Shown here piece by piece: positions 5,383-6,041 of a DNA stretch of 6,041 nucleotides; position 1 is the first letter of the stretch; every line of letters starts with the position of its first letter. The stretch is from Methanomassiliicoccales archaeon (GTDB taxonomy: Archaea; Thermoplasmatota; Thermoplasmata; Methanomassiliicoccales; UBA472). A model generated the notes under the pieces. The model saw only the letters and a program-made list of their open reading frames with translations, searched no databases and had not been told where the DNA came from. The position numbers were made by a program, and so were the translations under genes. The DNA lies in NCBI GenBank assembly GCA_013329565.1, contig DUJZ01000137.1, positions 1 through 6,041 of the forward strand, given 5' to 3'.

Positions 5383-6041
<659 letters not shown>

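Overview
The window looks archaeal, most likely from a euryarchaeon of the Thermoplasmata / Methanomassiliicoccales type. The signs are a tRNA-Arg(UCU) gene with a bulge-helix-bulge intron after nucleotide 37, AT-rich TATA-like boxes about 25-37 nt upstream of most starts with short or absent leaders, and moderately high GC coding DNA with AT-rich promoter gaps. The lineage is inferred from style and is uncertain; archaeal origin is well supported by the tRNA intron.

Layout. Positions 1-2190 hold four genes on the minus strand, each with a possible promoter of its own: a PLP-dependent cysteine synthase cut by the left edge (1-824), a Rieske-type [2Fe-2S] ferredoxin (929-1252), a small three-helix membrane protein (1313-1657) and a double helix-hairpin-helix protein (1786-2190). 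A divergent promoter region (about 2191-2344) separates these from two tandem plus-strand amidohydrolases of the ACMSD-like amidohydrolase_2 family (2345-3235 and 3279-4169). These two are exactly the same length and align without a gap at roughly 43% identity. The second meets a minus-strand nitroreductase (4170-4745) tail to tail with zero bases between the stop codons. A plus-strand multi-spanning membrane protein (4831-5367) follows, then the intron-containing tRNA-Arg (5415-5516), then a minus-strand bacterial-PH-domain membrane protein cut by the right edge, whose reading frame runs antisense through the tRNA.

How the genes fit together. Rieske ferredoxin, FMN nitroreductase and cysteine synthase are redox or sulfur-linked functions, but they are separate transcription units by promoter layout, and nothing here proves a shared pathway. 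The only clear functional unit is the amidohydrolase pair. I did not find a convincing new multi-gene system. The most checkable oddities are the PH-domain frame that continues past a strong U-tract into an antisense tRNA (probably a one-base indel or a lost stop), the gapless amidohydrolase duplication, a 9-bp perfect hairpin after the helix-hairpin-helix gene, and the absence of TAG among the intact stop codons.
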